A stretch of 64,000 nucleotides of DNA from SKVR01 sp046291875 (GCA_046291875.1 JBKBSF010000020.1:1-64000); one strand, 5' to 3'; numbered from the stretch's first letter, positions 35,201 to 43,671 are shown. Notes: generated by a model from the letters alone, not told the origin. Numbers and translations: made by a program.

Positions 35201-35586
35201 TATTTCATCACATCCTTGCGACATTCCTGGTTGTAATCAACAATGGAAATTTTGGAGCCAATATCCTCTTTGGTTATACCCAGGTTTTTCTCAACCCCAA
35301 TTTCAACGGGCAGTCCATGGGTGTCCCAGCCTGCTTTGCGGTTCACCAGGAAGCCTTTCTGGGTGCGGTAGCGGCAAAAAATATCCTTGATGGCACGTGC
35401 CATTACGTGATGAATACCCGGCAAACCATTGGCAGAAGGAGGGCCTTCGTAAAAAACCCACGGCTTATGCCCCTGGCGGATCTCTAGGCTCTTACCAAAA
35501 ACATCTTCTTTTTCCCATGTTGCCAAAACCTCTTTCCCTATTTTCGACAGGTTCAGGTGCTTGTATTCGGTATACTTTTTTTCCAT
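32218..35586 (-). CDS. ileS: Isoleucyl-tRNA synthetase
   Basis: 1,122 aa, the length of the Bacteroidetes enzyme. The ATP-site motif region is YEGPPSANGLPGIHHVMAR (residues 46-64, HIGH equivalent). The KMSKS-equivalent KMSKRLGN is near residue 664. The editing domain (TGIVHIAPSFGADD) and the tRNA anticodon-binding C-terminus are present. It attaches isoleucine to tRNA-Ile and hydrolyses misactivated valine. It heads an operon with the DksA-like, lspA and radical SAM genes. A -7 box TAATTTTG lies about 70 bp upstream of the start. Confidence 0.97.
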   Translation of the reverse strand: MEKKYTEYKHLNLSKIGKEVLATWEKEDVFGKSLEIRQGHKPWVFYEGPPSANGLPGIHHVMARAIKDIFCRYRTQKGFLVNRKAGWDTHGLPVEIGVEKNLGITKEDIGSKISIVDYNQECRKDVMKYKDTWDELTRIMGYWVDLSDPYITFENKYIESVWYLLSKLYEKGLLYKGYSIQPYSPAAGTGLSTHELNQPGCYRMVKDNSVTAQFKVVRNQTSEFLYAHGEEDVHFLAWTTTPWTLPSNTGLAVGKNIDYVKVQTFNPYTFAPVAVILAKDLMAGFFDPKNADLEMQAYQPGDKKIPYKVVAEYKGSQFEHIRYEQLLPSILPEEGDPFRVVLGDFVTTEDGTGIVHIAPSFGADDFRVGKQYNLGALTMVNKQGRFVDEMPDFGGRFVKPEYDPEYDAKNDRPVDVDIIIKLKTDNKAFKAEKYEHSYPHCWRTDKPILYYPLDSWFIRTTALKERMIELNQTIQWKPEATGTGRFGNWLENLQDWNLSRSRYWGIPLPVWMTDDREEMICIGSLEQLKQECEKSVKAGFMQENPLKDFVPGNMSADNYNVFDMHRPVVDEIVLVSASGKPMQRESDLIDVWFDSGSMPYAQYHYPFENKEIFEQNFPADFIAEGVDQTRGWFFTLHAIATMVFDSVAFKTVVSNGLVLDKSGNKMSKRLGNAVDPFETIEKFGPDATRWYMITNAQPWDNLKFDIEGVAEVQRKFFGTLYNTYAFFALYANIDGFAYKEEEIALAKRPEIDRWILSELNTLISKVDSCYHDFEPTRAGRLIQEFVDEHLSNWYVRLCRRRFWKGEYSEDKISAYQTLYRCLEVISQLTAPIAPFFSDRLFADLNKVSGRFPVSSVHLTDFPVADPACIDADLEQRMQLAQQISSLVLGLRKKVNIRVRQPLQKIMVPVLDEKFRHQLQGVEQLILSEVNVKELEYLTETAGILVKKIKPNFKTLGPKHGKLMKQISVAVAAFSQEEIAIIETQGSYTIEVEGQAIVLATEDVEILSEDIPGWLVASEGKVTVALDITLTEDLKQEGIARELINRIQNIRKEKGFEVTDKIELSVQKHNEISEAILNNNEYICSETLAVRLNYADVLEDASKVEVDIADDIKTFVMVQKASN

Positions 35587-35654
35587 TGTCGGAGATTACT
35601 ATGTCAGATTAATTTGCTGAAAATCACAAGTGCTTCCTGCTAAATTCAAAGGCG

Positions 35655-35662
35655 CAAAATTA
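35655..35662 (-). promoter_or_regulatory. Candidate -7 box for ileS
   Basis: On the minus strand TAATTTTG fits TAnnTTTG, 69 bp before the ileS start. No TTG is seen at the -33 distance. Confidence 0.3.
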
Positions 35663-35766
35663 TAAAAAAAAAGCGTTCGGGCGGTAAATAAATTATTATA
35701 CCCCCTGCCAGTAACAGCAAGCTTGCTTTTCAGCGTTTTTCTTAAAAAACCGCCTTCTTTTTTAGG

Positions 35767-35774
35767 TATTTTTG
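35767..35774 (+). promoter_or_regulatory. Candidate -7 box for the coiled-coil protein gene
   Basis: TATTTTTG fits TAnnTTTG, 57 bp before the ATG at 35831. It follows a T-rich run but has no TTG at the -33 position. Confidence 0.3.
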
Positions 35775-35830
35775 CCCAAAAGGTCTGAATTGTTTTAAAC
35801 ATTGACCCTCACTAACCTAATTCATCTGGA

Positions 35831-37681
35831 ATGACCCAATCACGCATGCCCTTTGGAAAGGGATGGATCGTTTTACTTATCTGGCTGCTTTGGCTGCCCG
35901 AAACCCTTCAAGGACAAAGACGAGATGGAGAACTGGAGATCTCCGGACGTATCGAACAAAGCTACGAACCGGTAGGAAATGGCACCATTCGTATTTATGA
36001 AGGGTCGCGCATGATACGATCAGTGACCACCAACAGCAGAGGCCGGTTCAGTTTCACGCTACCCCTTGAGGGAGAATATATTGTGGCTTTCAGTGCTCCG
36101 GGCCTGGTTACCAAAAGGCTGATGTTCGACACCAGCATCAAAGACCGCAGAACCCGTGATCGGTTATTTCAGTTCGACTTTGTGGTAGACCTTTTCCCCG
36201 AGATTGACGGAATCGATTTTACATTTTTTGAAGAACCCCTTTCCACCATCGCTTTCATTGACGAAATCAACCGTTTCTTTTTCCGGGAATCGGAAACTTC
36301 ACCACGTTTGCGCAGAGCCAATGAGATACACCGACAGGTGGTTGACCTGATACGGCGCAGGGAAGCTTATGCACAAACCATCGTGCAAGCCGATCAGTTT
36401 TTCCGTAATCAGAGCTACGAGCAGGCAAGGGCATCCTATGTAGAAGCCAATGGGTTTTTACCTGACGAAACCTATCCGGTGCGCCGTATTGAAGAAATTG
36501 ACAGGATACTCGCCGAGCAGCGCGATCAAAGAGCGCAGGACCTTGCCAGACAGCAGGAAGCTCAACGTGAACGGGAAAGAGAGCAGCAAGCAGAACAGGA
36601 GAGACAGAGATTGCAGCGCGAACAACAAGCAGCTGCAAACCGCCAGCAAGAAGCCGAAAGACTTCGTCAGGAACAGGAACGCCAGGCTGAACTGGCTCGT
36701 CAGCAAGAAGCCGAAAGGCAGCGCCAGGCAGAACAGGCCCGCCAGCAGGAAGCAGAGCGTCAGCGCCTGGCCGAGCAGGAACGTCAGCGCCTAGAAAGAG
36801 AACGTCAGGCCGAACTAGCCCGTCAGCAAGAAGCCGAAAGACTTCGCCAGGAACAGGAACGCCAGGCTGAGCTAGCCCGCCAGCAGGAAGCCGAAAGGCA
36901 GCGTCAGGCCGAACAGGCTCGCCAGCAGGAAGCAGAGCGCCAGCGACTGGCCGAGCAGGAACGTCAGCGTGTTGAAAGAGAACGCCAGGCCGAACTGGCT
37001 CGTCAGCAGGAGGCAGAACGGCAGCGCCAGGCTGAGCTTGCCCGGCAACAGGAAGCAGAGCGACAGCGTCAGGCTGCTCTGGCTCAGCAGCAAACCCAGC
37101 AAAGACCACAAACCCCGCAGCCTTCTGCCTCCTCTGCCGACAACCAGCGGGAGTATAATGCTGCCATTGCACAGGGAGATCAGTTGTTTCAACGCAGACA
37201 ATTTTTTAACGCCCGCGATGCATATCAGCTGGCTTTGTCATTTCGTCCCAATGAATCACATCCCTCCAATCGCATCCGCGAAATCAACCAGATCCTGGCC
37301 GATAGCGAAGAGATGGCCCGGTTTTATGCTAATGGATTTTTCGATGTTTCCAACGTAAAAGAAAGGATCCTCAATAATTCGGAAAAAAGGTATTACTTTG
37401 TACCCTTCGATCGCCGGCGCACTGGCAGCTACCTGATGCTGCAGGCCGAAAACCTCGATGGAAGGCCCATGCGCCTTTTTATCAACTATGGCAAAGACAA
37501 TGAGCGTCTTGGAGGTTTTTCCATCAATATTGGCGGGCAAACAGGGGTTACCGACCTGAAAATTGATATTTCAGGACAAGCCCGCTGGATTACCGACAAC
37601 AACAATTGGATCAGCATCTATCCGCTGGGAGGCAACATTGAGTTGCATAACCTGAAGATCCACTTTGGGCCGGGACAATAA
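35831..37681 (+). CDS. Exported coiled-coil protein with carboxypeptidase-like N-domain and 60-aa tandem duplication
   Basis: 616 aa. It has a signal peptide (LLIWLLWLPETLQGQ, residues 15-29). A small beta domain like carboxypeptidase regulatory/CNA-B folds follows (about 33-110: VGNGTIRIYEG, SRGRFSFTLP). Next is a TPR-like hairpin (about 182-230: ADQFFRNQSYEQARASY), then a 200-residue coiled coil of Arg, Gln, Glu and Ala heptads (about 230-430). A second, related TPR-like hairpin (about 437-490: GDQLFQRRQFFNARDAY) and a beta-rich C-terminal domain (505-616) complete it. The coiled coil contains two nearly identical 60-residue blocks. It is probably periplasmic or surface-located, in which the coil spaces two interaction domains. 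Function unknown. Confidence 0.85.
   Translation: MTQSRMPFGKGWIVLLIWLLWLPETLQGQRRDGELEISGRIEQSYEPVGNGTIRIYEGSRMIRSVTTNSRGRFSFTLPLEGEYIVAFSAPGLVTKRLMFDTSIKDRRTRDRLFQFDFVVDLFPEIDGIDFTFFEEPLSTIAFIDEINRFFFRESETSPRLRRANEIHRQVVDLIRRREAYAQTIVQADQFFRNQSYEQARASYVEANGFLPDETYPVRRIEEIDRILAEQRDQRAQDLARQQEAQREREREQQAEQERQRLQREQQAAANRQQEAERLRQEQERQAELARQQEAERQRQAEQARQQEAERQRLAEQERQRLERERQAELARQQEAERLRQEQERQAELARQQEAERQRQAEQARQQEAERQRLAEQERQRVERERQAELARQQEAERQRQAELARQQEAERQRQAALAQQQTQQRPQTPQPSASSADNQREYNAAIAQGDQLFQRRQFFNARDAYQLALSFRPNESHPSNRIREINQILADSEEMARFYANGFFDVSNVKERILNNSEKRYYFVPFDRRRTGSYLMLQAENLDGRPMRLFINYGKDNERLGGFSINIGGQTGVTDLKIDISGQARWITDNNNWISIYPLGGNIELHNLKIHFGPGQ
36659..37018 (+). repeat. 180-bp tandem duplication inside the coiled-coil gene
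   Basis: Two copies, 36659-36838 and 36839-37018, encode 60 residues each beginning RLRQEQERQAEL. The proteins differ at one residue (RQRLERE versus RQRVERE). The DNA differs at scattered third positions. Within each copy a shorter RQQEAERQRQAE-type unit is itself repeated, so copy number could change by recombination without loss of frame. Confidence 0.9.
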
Positions 37682-37747
37682 AGCAGTACACAGGGAGCAA
37701 CGGGAACAGCCATTCTAATGCTCCCAAATGGGTTTTAAATAATTACA

Positions 37748-38311
37748 ATGGAACAGTTTGCAGAACGGTGGGCAGAAATTGAGTTGGGCGGAAAAGCCGG
37801 GCAGCGCTATGCAGTGTCGAATTTTGGCAGGGTTAAAAGCTTTTCAGAGCACCTCCATGAGGGCAAGCTTCTGAAGTTAAATGAGAAGAATGGGTATAAG
37901 GCCATCAATTACAGGGAGTACACCCCTGAAGGGAAGATCAGGCACAGGGTGGCATATATCCACCGGCTGGTGGCTGAAAACTTTCTGGAGCAGCCTCCCG
38001 GCGCAGATCATGTAATCTTTGTGAACCATAACCACCAGGTGCCCCATGTGAGCAACCTGCAGTGGGTGAGTCGTGCGGAGATGCTCGAGCATACCCGTAA
38101 AAGCCCTGCGGTACAACGCGGACGCAAACTGGCACAGCAGAAAAACCGCGAACGCGATGGGCGAAAACTTAGAGCTACCGATGTACTGCACCTCAAACGC
38201 AAGCTGGCACGGGGCAACACCCGTGTCAAAATGCTGGCAAAACAGTTCAATGTGTCCGAAACTACCATCTACCGCATTGCCCGGAAAGAAAACTGGGGGC
38301 ACCTGGAGTAG
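37748..38311 (+). CDS. NUMOD4/HNH-like protein with C-terminal helix-turn-helix
   Basis: 187 aa. The N-terminal NUMOD4 motif (RYAVSNFGRVKSF, residues 19-31) is found in homing endonucleases. A partly conserved HNH-like segment follows (IHRLVAENFL, then FVNHNHQVPHVSNLQWVS). A C-terminal HTH (VKMLAKQFNVSETTIYRIAR, about residues 158-177) ends the protein. Homing endonucleases of this type sit in introns or phages. This one stands alone, with no intron or repeat around it. The usual NHxDGxxxNN is changed to NHNHQVPHVSN, so nuclease activity is uncertain. It could be a domesticated DNA-binding protein. It lies 66 bp after the coiled-coil gene. Confidence 0.75.
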   Translation: MEQFAERWAEIELGGKAGQRYAVSNFGRVKSFSEHLHEGKLLKLNEKNGYKAINYREYTPEGKIRHRVAYIHRLVAENFLEQPPGADHVIFVNHNHQVPHVSNLQWVSRAEMLEHTRKSPAVQRGRKLAQQKNRERDGRKLRATDVLHLKRKLARGNTRVKMLAKQFNVSETTIYRIARKENWGHLE

Positions 38312-38397
38312 GGGGTATTGAATCCCAGCAATTTTCAAGGTTTCTGCAAGAGCATTCTTTGCTCATGCGAATACATTTTTATACTCAATCATCCCGT

Positions 38398-38433
38398 AAA
38401 AAAAAGCCCGTTTCCAACAAGAAAACGGGCTTT
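38398..38433 (-). terminator. Rho-independent terminator of the EF-G2-like gene
   Basis: The minus-strand hairpin AAAGCCCGTTTTC ... GGAAACGGGCTTT has a 5-nt loop and is followed by eight T. It lies 20 bp past the stop at 38454. The stem is strong and the tail long, so it is a confident terminator. Confidence 0.85.
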
Positions 38434-38453
38434 GGTATAGTATAGGAGAAAGA

Positions 38454-40589
38454 TTAATCTTCTTCTTCCTGTTCTGCTTCGTAAGCTTTGAGCAGTTTGT
38501 CCTGAACATCGGCAGGAACCTGCTGGTATTCTGCAAACTTCATCCCGTACATACCGCGGCCACTGGTGAGTGAGCTGAGGGTTGTGGAGAATTTGTTCAT
38601 CTCTGCCAGGGGAACCTTGGCACGGATCTTCTGGTAGTTGCCCTCAGAATCCATACCCATGATCATGGCGCGGCGACCTTGAAGATCGGTCATTACATCA
38701 CCCATTTTATCTTCGGGTACCATCACATCCACATCGTAGATCGGCTCGAGGATTTTGGGTCCTGCATTCTTGAAAGCTTCGCGGAAGGCATTACGGCCGG
38801 CAAGCTTAAAGGAGATTTCGTTGGAGTCTACCGGGTGCATCTTACCATCGTAAACGTTTACAACGATATCGCGGGCATAGGAGCCGGTGAGAGGGCCTTC
38901 TTCCATCTTTTCCATGATCCCTTTAAGGATGGCGGGCATAAAGCGGGCATCGATAGATCCACCCACAATACAGCTGTTGTAAACCAGTTTTCCACCCCAG
39001 TCCATTTCGTGGATATCCTGTCCGCGCACTGGGAATTCGGTCTGGTTGGGCATACCTTCGTAGTAAGGCTCGATCATCATGTGTACTTCCCCAAACTGGC
39101 CCGATCCGCCCGATTGCTTCTTGTGGCGGTAGGTTGCCTTGGCACTTTTGGTGATGGTTTCGCGGTAGGGAATACGGGGGGAGAAGAATTCAATTCCGAT
39201 CTTGCTGTTGTTTTCGATCATCCACTTGGCCACATTCAGGTGCAATTCGCCCTGGCCAGAGAGGATTACCTGCTTCAATTCCTTGGAATGTTCGTAAAGC
39301 AGGGTGGGGTCGATATTGTGCATCTCTTTGAGTACGCCTGCCAGTTTTTCTTCATCGGCAGTGTTTTTCGCTTTTACTGCCTGGCGGATCTTAGGATCGG
39401 GGAAAACAATGGTGCTTACCTTTACACCCTGATTTTTGGAAGAGGTAAGGGTGGTATTGGTGCGGCTGTCTTTCAGCTTAATGGTGGCCGCAATATCGCC
39501 AGGCATTACCTTTTCGATCTTCTGGCGGTTTTTGCCGGCAACAGCAAAAAGCTGAGAAAGTCTTTCCTTTGATTCGGTGGTGCTGTTTATAAGGTCAATG
39601 GCCTCGGTAAGGGTACCTTCATACACCTTAAAGTAGGAGATCTCGCCCAGGTGCTGCTCAATGGCTGTTTTGAAAATAAAGGCCACAGGTTGGCTTTCCG
39701 CCTTGAATTCAAACTCTTTGCCCTCGGTGCTTTTTTCTCTGGTCACCTCATTGGGTGAAGGAAGGCTCAAGGTGGCAAACTCCATAAAGCGGTTTACACC
39801 CTGGTTGTGTTTTCCGGAAACACAGAACAAGGGGAACATGGTGCGGGTAGCAATCCCTTTGCTGATACCCTTGGAGAGTTCTTCTGCCGTAAGGGTTCCG
39901 TTTTCGAAGAAAACCTCCATAAGTGCTTCATCACTCTCGGCAGCAGCCTCAATGATGGTGTTTTGCAGTTCTTCAGCCTGTGCCTTATGTTCTGCAGGGA
40001 TGTCGGTGATTTCTGGTTTTCCACCGTCTTTGGGGAATTTGTACATCTTCATTTCCAGCACATCCACCACAGAGTCGAAGCCCATTCCGGCATTCACGGG
40101 AAACTGAGCGGGAATAACCTTATCGCCAAACTGTGTTTTCAATTGACGCATACACTCTTCGAAGTTGGCTTTTTCGTGGTCCAGCTGGTTGAGAAGGAAT
40201 ACAACAGGCTTCTCGAGCCTGGAGATCTGCCTCCAAACGATTTCGGTACCCACTTCAACACCATTCTGGGCATTTACGGCCATTACTGCCGTATCAGCCA
40301 CCTTAAGGGCTGCAATCACCTCTCCGATAAAATCGTCGAAACCGGGAGTGTCAATGATATTGATTTTTTTGCCAGCAAATTCGGCGTACAATACGGTAGA
40401 AAAAACGGAAGCCTGGCGCTCCAGTTCTATTTCCCTGTAGTCGGAAACAGAGTTTTTGTCGTCAACAGAACCTCTGCGGTTAATAACTCCGCCTTCAAAC
40501 AGCATAGCCTCCGCCAGGGTGGTTTTCCCGGATTTGGTACCACCCACAAGCGCAATGTTCTTGATCTCGTTCGTTTGATATACTTTCAT
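38454..40589 (-). CDS. EF-G paralogue (EF-G2-like) with altered GTPase motifs
   Basis: 711 aa with the five EF-G domains. The start MKVYQTNEIKNIAL matches the Bacteroides EF-G paralogue. The P-loop GGTKSGKT (16-23) is intact. Switch II reads DTPGF (80-84) instead of DTPGH, so the catalytic His is Phe. The base-specificity motif is NQLD (134-137) instead of NKxD. The switch I RGIT is replaced by RQAS. A Bacteroides paralogue of this kind has been reported to promote translocation without GTP hydrolysis and to help under carbon starvation. It is likely a translation factor for energy-limited growth. It is transcribed alone and ends at a strong terminator. Confidence 0.9.
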   Translation of the reverse strand: MKVYQTNEIKNIALVGGTKSGKTTLAEAMLFEGGVINRRGSVDDKNSVSDYREIELERQASVFSTVLYAEFAGKKINIIDTPGFDDFIGEVIAALKVADTAVMAVNAQNGVEVGTEIVWRQISRLEKPVVFLLNQLDHEKANFEECMRQLKTQFGDKVIPAQFPVNAGMGFDSVVDVLEMKMYKFPKDGGKPEITDIPAEHKAQAEELQNTIIEAAAESDEALMEVFFENGTLTAEELSKGISKGIATRTMFPLFCVSGKHNQGVNRFMEFATLSLPSPNEVTREKSTEGKEFEFKAESQPVAFIFKTAIEQHLGEISYFKVYEGTLTEAIDLINSTTESKERLSQLFAVAGKNRQKIEKVMPGDIAATIKLKDSRTNTTLTSSKNQGVKVSTIVFPDPKIRQAVKAKNTADEEKLAGVLKEMHNIDPTLLYEHSKELKQVILSGQGELHLNVAKWMIENNSKIGIEFFSPRIPYRETITKSAKATYRHKKQSGGSGQFGEVHMMIEPYYEGMPNQTEFPVRGQDIHEMDWGGKLVYNSCIVGGSIDARFMPAILKGIMEKMEEGPLTGSYARDIVVNVYDGKMHPVDSNEISFKLAGRNAFREAFKNAGPKILEPIYDVDVMVPEDKMGDVMTDLQGRRAMIMGMDSEGNYQKIRAKVPLAEMNKFSTTLSSLTSGRGMYGMKFAEYQQVPADVQDKLLKAYEAEQEEED

Positions 40590-40763
40590 CTTTCGTTGAT
40601 TTTTATGAACTGCAATTGCATCAATTCAAAAGTTATGTTTTGGATTTGTTTAAATTATTCCTGAAAACCTTGGGAAAACCCTTGAAAAAACCGGTTTTAA
40701 AGGGCTTTTTGAAAAAGTGGCTAAAGTTATGAAAAAACTCCAAAGGATAAACAAAAAAGCCCT

Positions 40764-41678
40764 TTAAATTTCAAATGCCACCAGATCAACAAATTGCTGC
40801 AGCCTGGTTTGAATTTGGGTGTCATCGATCTCCAGCAATCGGTCGGTACCGAATTTTTCCACTGTAAAGCTTGCCATGGCCGAACCATAGATCAGGGCTC
40901 GTTTCATGTTGTCGAAGCTGGTATCACCCGTACGGGCTATGTAGCCCATAAAACCTCCGGCGAAGGTGTCGCCTGCTCCGGTGGGGTCGAATACATCTTC
41001 CAGGGGCATGGCGGGCGCATAAAAGATCTTGTCTTCATAAAAGAGCATCGCTCCATGTTCTCCCTTTTTCACGATCAGGTAGCGCGGGCCCATGGTGAGA
41101 ATCTTACGTGCAGCTTTTACCAGGGAATGCTCGCCGGAAAGCTGACGGGCCTCCTCATCATTGATGGTAAGCACATCTATCATGGTAATAACTTCGAGAA
41201 GGTCATCCAGGGCTATATCCATCCAGAAATTCATGGTGTCCATGCAAATGAGCCTGGGGCGTTGATGCATCTGGTTGATCACTTTTTTCTGAATGGCGGG
41301 GGTGAGGTTGCCCAGCATAAGGTATTGGGCATTGCGCGAGTTTTCGGGCACCACAGGATCGAAGTCGGCAAGCACATTGAGCTCGGTTACCAGGGTATCG
41401 CGCATGTTCATGTTTTCATGATAGCGACCGGCCCAGAAAAATGTCTTCCCTTCCGGTATGATTTTAATTCCCTGGGTATCGATCTGGTGTTTGTCGAACA
41501 GATCCAGGTGAGAGGCAGGAAAATCTCCTCCCACCACCGAAACGATGCGGATATCGTGGGTGAGGTGGCTTGCTGCCAAACCTATGTAAGTTCCGGCTCC
41601 TCCCAGGATGCGGCCGGTTTTCCCCCTGGGGGTTTCTACTTCATCAAAAGCTACGGTTCCTATAACTAACAGACTCAT
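40764..41678 (-). CDS. PfkB-family carbohydrate or nucleoside kinase
   Basis: 304 aa of the ribokinase fold. The N-terminal signature is GGAGTYIGLAASHL (about residues 26-39) and the C-terminal signature is DPTGAGDTFAGGFMGY (about 230-245) with the catalytic Asp in GAGD. Substrates in this family range over fructose phosphates, ribose, adenosine and others, and cannot be told from the sequence. The gene lies alone between glmS (its terminator is upstream) and the EF-G2-like gene, with its own -7 box at 41710-41717. Proximity to glmS may hint at sugar-phosphate metabolism but is not evidence of function. Confidence 0.9.
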   Translation of the reverse strand: MSLLVIGTVAFDEVETPRGKTGRILGGAGTYIGLAASHLTHDIRIVSVVGGDFPASHLDLFDKHQIDTQGIKIIPEGKTFFWAGRYHENMNMRDTLVTELNVLADFDPVVPENSRNAQYLMLGNLTPAIQKKVINQMHQRPRLICMDTMNFWMDIALDDLLEVITMIDVLTINDEEARQLSGEHSLVKAARKILTMGPRYLIVKKGEHGAMLFYEDKIFYAPAMPLEDVFDPTGAGDTFAGGFMGYIARTGDTSFDNMKRALIYGSAMASFTVEKFGTDRLLEIDDTQIQTRLQQFVDLVAFEI

Positions 41679-41709
41679 AATGGATTGTTGATAAAATGGG
41701 TAAAAGTTG

Positions 41710-41717
41710 CAAAGATA
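41710..41717 (-). promoter_or_regulatory. Candidate -7 box for the PfkB gene
   Basis: Minus-strand TATCTTTG fits TAnnTTTG, 31 bp before the start at 41678 and just past the glmS terminator. No TTG is found at standard spacing. Confidence 0.35.
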
Positions 41718-41763
41718 TCATTTTTAACGGTTTTGGAAAGCCTCAACCCGGCTGTAAAAAACA

Positions 41764-41784
41764 AAACCCGCATATTGCGGGTTT
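41764..41784 (-). terminator. Terminator of glmS operon
   Basis: The arms AAACCCGCA (41764-41772) and TGCGGGTTT (41776-41784) form a 9-bp stem with a 3-nt loop. On the minus strand it is followed by TGTTTTTTAC. It lies 25 bp after the glmS stop. Confidence 0.8.
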
Positions 41785-41809
41785 CGGATCTTTTGTATCG
41801 GGTTTGAGT

Positions 41810-43648
41810 CTATTCTACCGTAACAGATTTGGCAAGGTTGCGGGGCTGATCTACATTACATCCTCTTAGCACAGCGATGTGATAAGCCAGCAATTGCAAT
41901 GGAACAGAAGCCACAATGGGTACCAGGGCTTCATCGGTGTCGGGGATCTCGATCACATAGTCGGCCATCTGGCTTACTACCGTATCTCCTTCCGTAACAA
42001 TTGCCACGATAAAACCCTTGCGGGCTTTCACTTCCTGTATGTTGCTGATCACCTTGTCGTAGGCCCCCTTCTTGGTGGCAATTACCACCACAGGCATGTT
42101 GGTGTCGATCAGGGCAATGGGGCCGTGCTTCATCTCGGCTGCCGGATACCCTTCCGCATGTATGTAAGAGATCTCCTTGAGCTTGAGGGCGCCTTCCAGG
42201 GCAAGCGGAAAGTTGTATCCACGGCCCAGGTAAAGGAAGTTATTGGCAAACTTGAAGATCTTCGAGATCTCCAGCACCTGTTCATTTACTTTTAGTGCCT
42301 TTTCAACTTTGGCAGGTAGGGATTCCATTTCTGCCAGTAGCTGATGGAACCTTGTTTTGGGGATAGACCCTTTTTTGTTGGCAATGGACAATGCCATCAA
42401 TGCCAGGATGGTAACCTGCGCCGTAAAAGCCTTGGTAGAAGCCACACCAATCTCCGGCCCTGCATGGGTATAGGAACCGGCATGCGTAGCCCTGGCTATG
42501 GACGATCCTACCACATTGCATATACCCAGGATGGTAGCTCCCTTTGATTTGGCCATCTCTATGGCCGCCAGGGTGTCGGCTGTTTCGCCGCTCTGACTGA
42601 TGGCTATAACTATGTCACTTTCGTAAATGATAGGATTGCGGTATCGGAATTCAGAGGCATACTCTACCTCTACAGGTATACGTGTGAGGTCTTCCAGCAG
42701 GTATTCTCCCACCAGTCCGGCATGCCACGAAGTGCCGCAGGCAACAATAATGATGCGCTTGGCATTGGCAAATTTTTGTTCGTAATCAATGATACCCCCC
42801 AGGGTTACCAGACCCTTCTCCACATTCAATCGGCCTCTCATGGAGTCCTTGATGGAACGCGGTTGTTCGTAAATCTCCTTGAGCATGAAATGAGGAAACC
42901 CCCCTTTTTCAATGGCAGAAAGCTGTAACTCAAGTTTCTGCACATACGGGTTTTTTTCCTTGTTTCGTATGGTTTTGATCTTCAGATCGCCAGAGCGGTT
43001 GATCAGGGCTACCTCCTCATCATCCAGATACACCACGTTTTTGGTATATTCTACGATGGGGGTTGCATCGGAAGCAATAAAAAACTCACCTTCTCCAATA
43101 CCGATCACCAGCGGGCTACCCTTTTTGGCAGCAATAAGCTGATCCGGCTGATTCTTGTCAATAACAACAATAGCGTAGGCTCCGATTACATGGTTGAGCG
43201 AAATACGCACTGCCTCAAGCACATCCACCTCTTCGTTGAGCTGAATATCTTCGATGAGATGGATCAGCACCTCGGTATCGGTTTCACTGGTAAAGTGATG
43301 ACCGCGGTTGATAAGCTCTTCCTTCAGGGTAGCATAGTTTTCGATGATCCCGTTATGGATGATGGCCAGATTGCGCGTCTCACTCATATGGGGGTGAGCG
43401 TTTACATCGTTGGGTTCGCCATGGGTAGCCCAACGGGTGTGGGCAATACCTATGGTGCCCGACAGATCGGCACTTAAAAGCTTGGACTCAAGATCGGCAA
43501 CCTTGCCATGACTCTTATATACGTTAAGATCGCCGTTGAGAAGTGCAACCCCTGCACTGTCGTAGCCACGGTATTCCAGACGCTTCAACCCTTTGATCAG
43601 AATAGGGTAGGCTTCACGCTTCCCAAGGTATCCAACAATTCCACACAT
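41810..43648 (-). CDS. glmS: Glutamine-fructose-6-phosphate aminotransferase (isomerizing)
   Basis: 612 aa, full length. It starts with MCGIVGYLG, in which Cys2 becomes the N-terminal glutaminase nucleophile after Met removal. The glutaminase domain (about 1-220, with GIAHTRWATHG) is followed by two SIS sugar-isomerase domains (ACGTSWHAGLVGEY, and SQSGETADTLAAI). The C-terminal NLAKSVTVE is the conserved tail. It makes glucosamine-6-phosphate for peptidoglycan and lipid A. It is third in an operon after the glgA-like and DUF4270 genes. Confidence 0.97.
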   Translation of the reverse strand: MCGIVGYLGKREAYPILIKGLKRLEYRGYDSAGVALLNGDLNVYKSHGKVADLESKLLSADLSGTIGIAHTRWATHGEPNDVNAHPHMSETRNLAIIHNGIIENYATLKEELINRGHHFTSETDTEVLIHLIEDIQLNEEVDVLEAVRISLNHVIGAYAIVVIDKNQPDQLIAAKKGSPLVIGIGEGEFFIASDATPIVEYTKNVVYLDDEEVALINRSGDLKIKTIRNKEKNPYVQKLELQLSAIEKGGFPHFMLKEIYEQPRSIKDSMRGRLNVEKGLVTLGGIIDYEQKFANAKRIIIVACGTSWHAGLVGEYLLEDLTRIPVEVEYASEFRYRNPIIYESDIVIAISQSGETADTLAAIEMAKSKGATILGICNVVGSSIARATHAGSYTHAGPEIGVASTKAFTAQVTILALMALSIANKKGSIPKTRFHQLLAEMESLPAKVEKALKVNEQVLEISKIFKFANNFLYLGRGYNFPLALEGALKLKEISYIHAEGYPAAEMKHGPIALIDTNMPVVVIATKKGAYDKVISNIQEVKARKGFIVAIVTEGDTVVSQMADYVIEIPDTDEALVPIVASVPLQLLAYHIAVLRGCNVDQPRNLAKSVTVE

Positions 43649-43671
43649 TGTATTCTTTGTATTTCATATGA

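Noticed and set aside
35599..35802. 67-codon minus-strand frame upstream of ileS
   Set aside because: It covers the ileS promoter region, ends close to the ileS start and has no recognisable motif.
36267..37172. 301-codon minus-strand frame opposite the coiled-coil protein
   Set aside because: It is the antisense of an Arg/Gln/Ala/Glu-rich repeat, which stays open by composition; the plus-strand gene explains the region.
40699..40766. Inverted repeat AAAGGGCTTTTT/AAAAAGCCCTTT downstream of the PfkB gene
   Set aside because: The loop is about 40 nt and one arm overlaps the stop codon; too weak to call a terminator.
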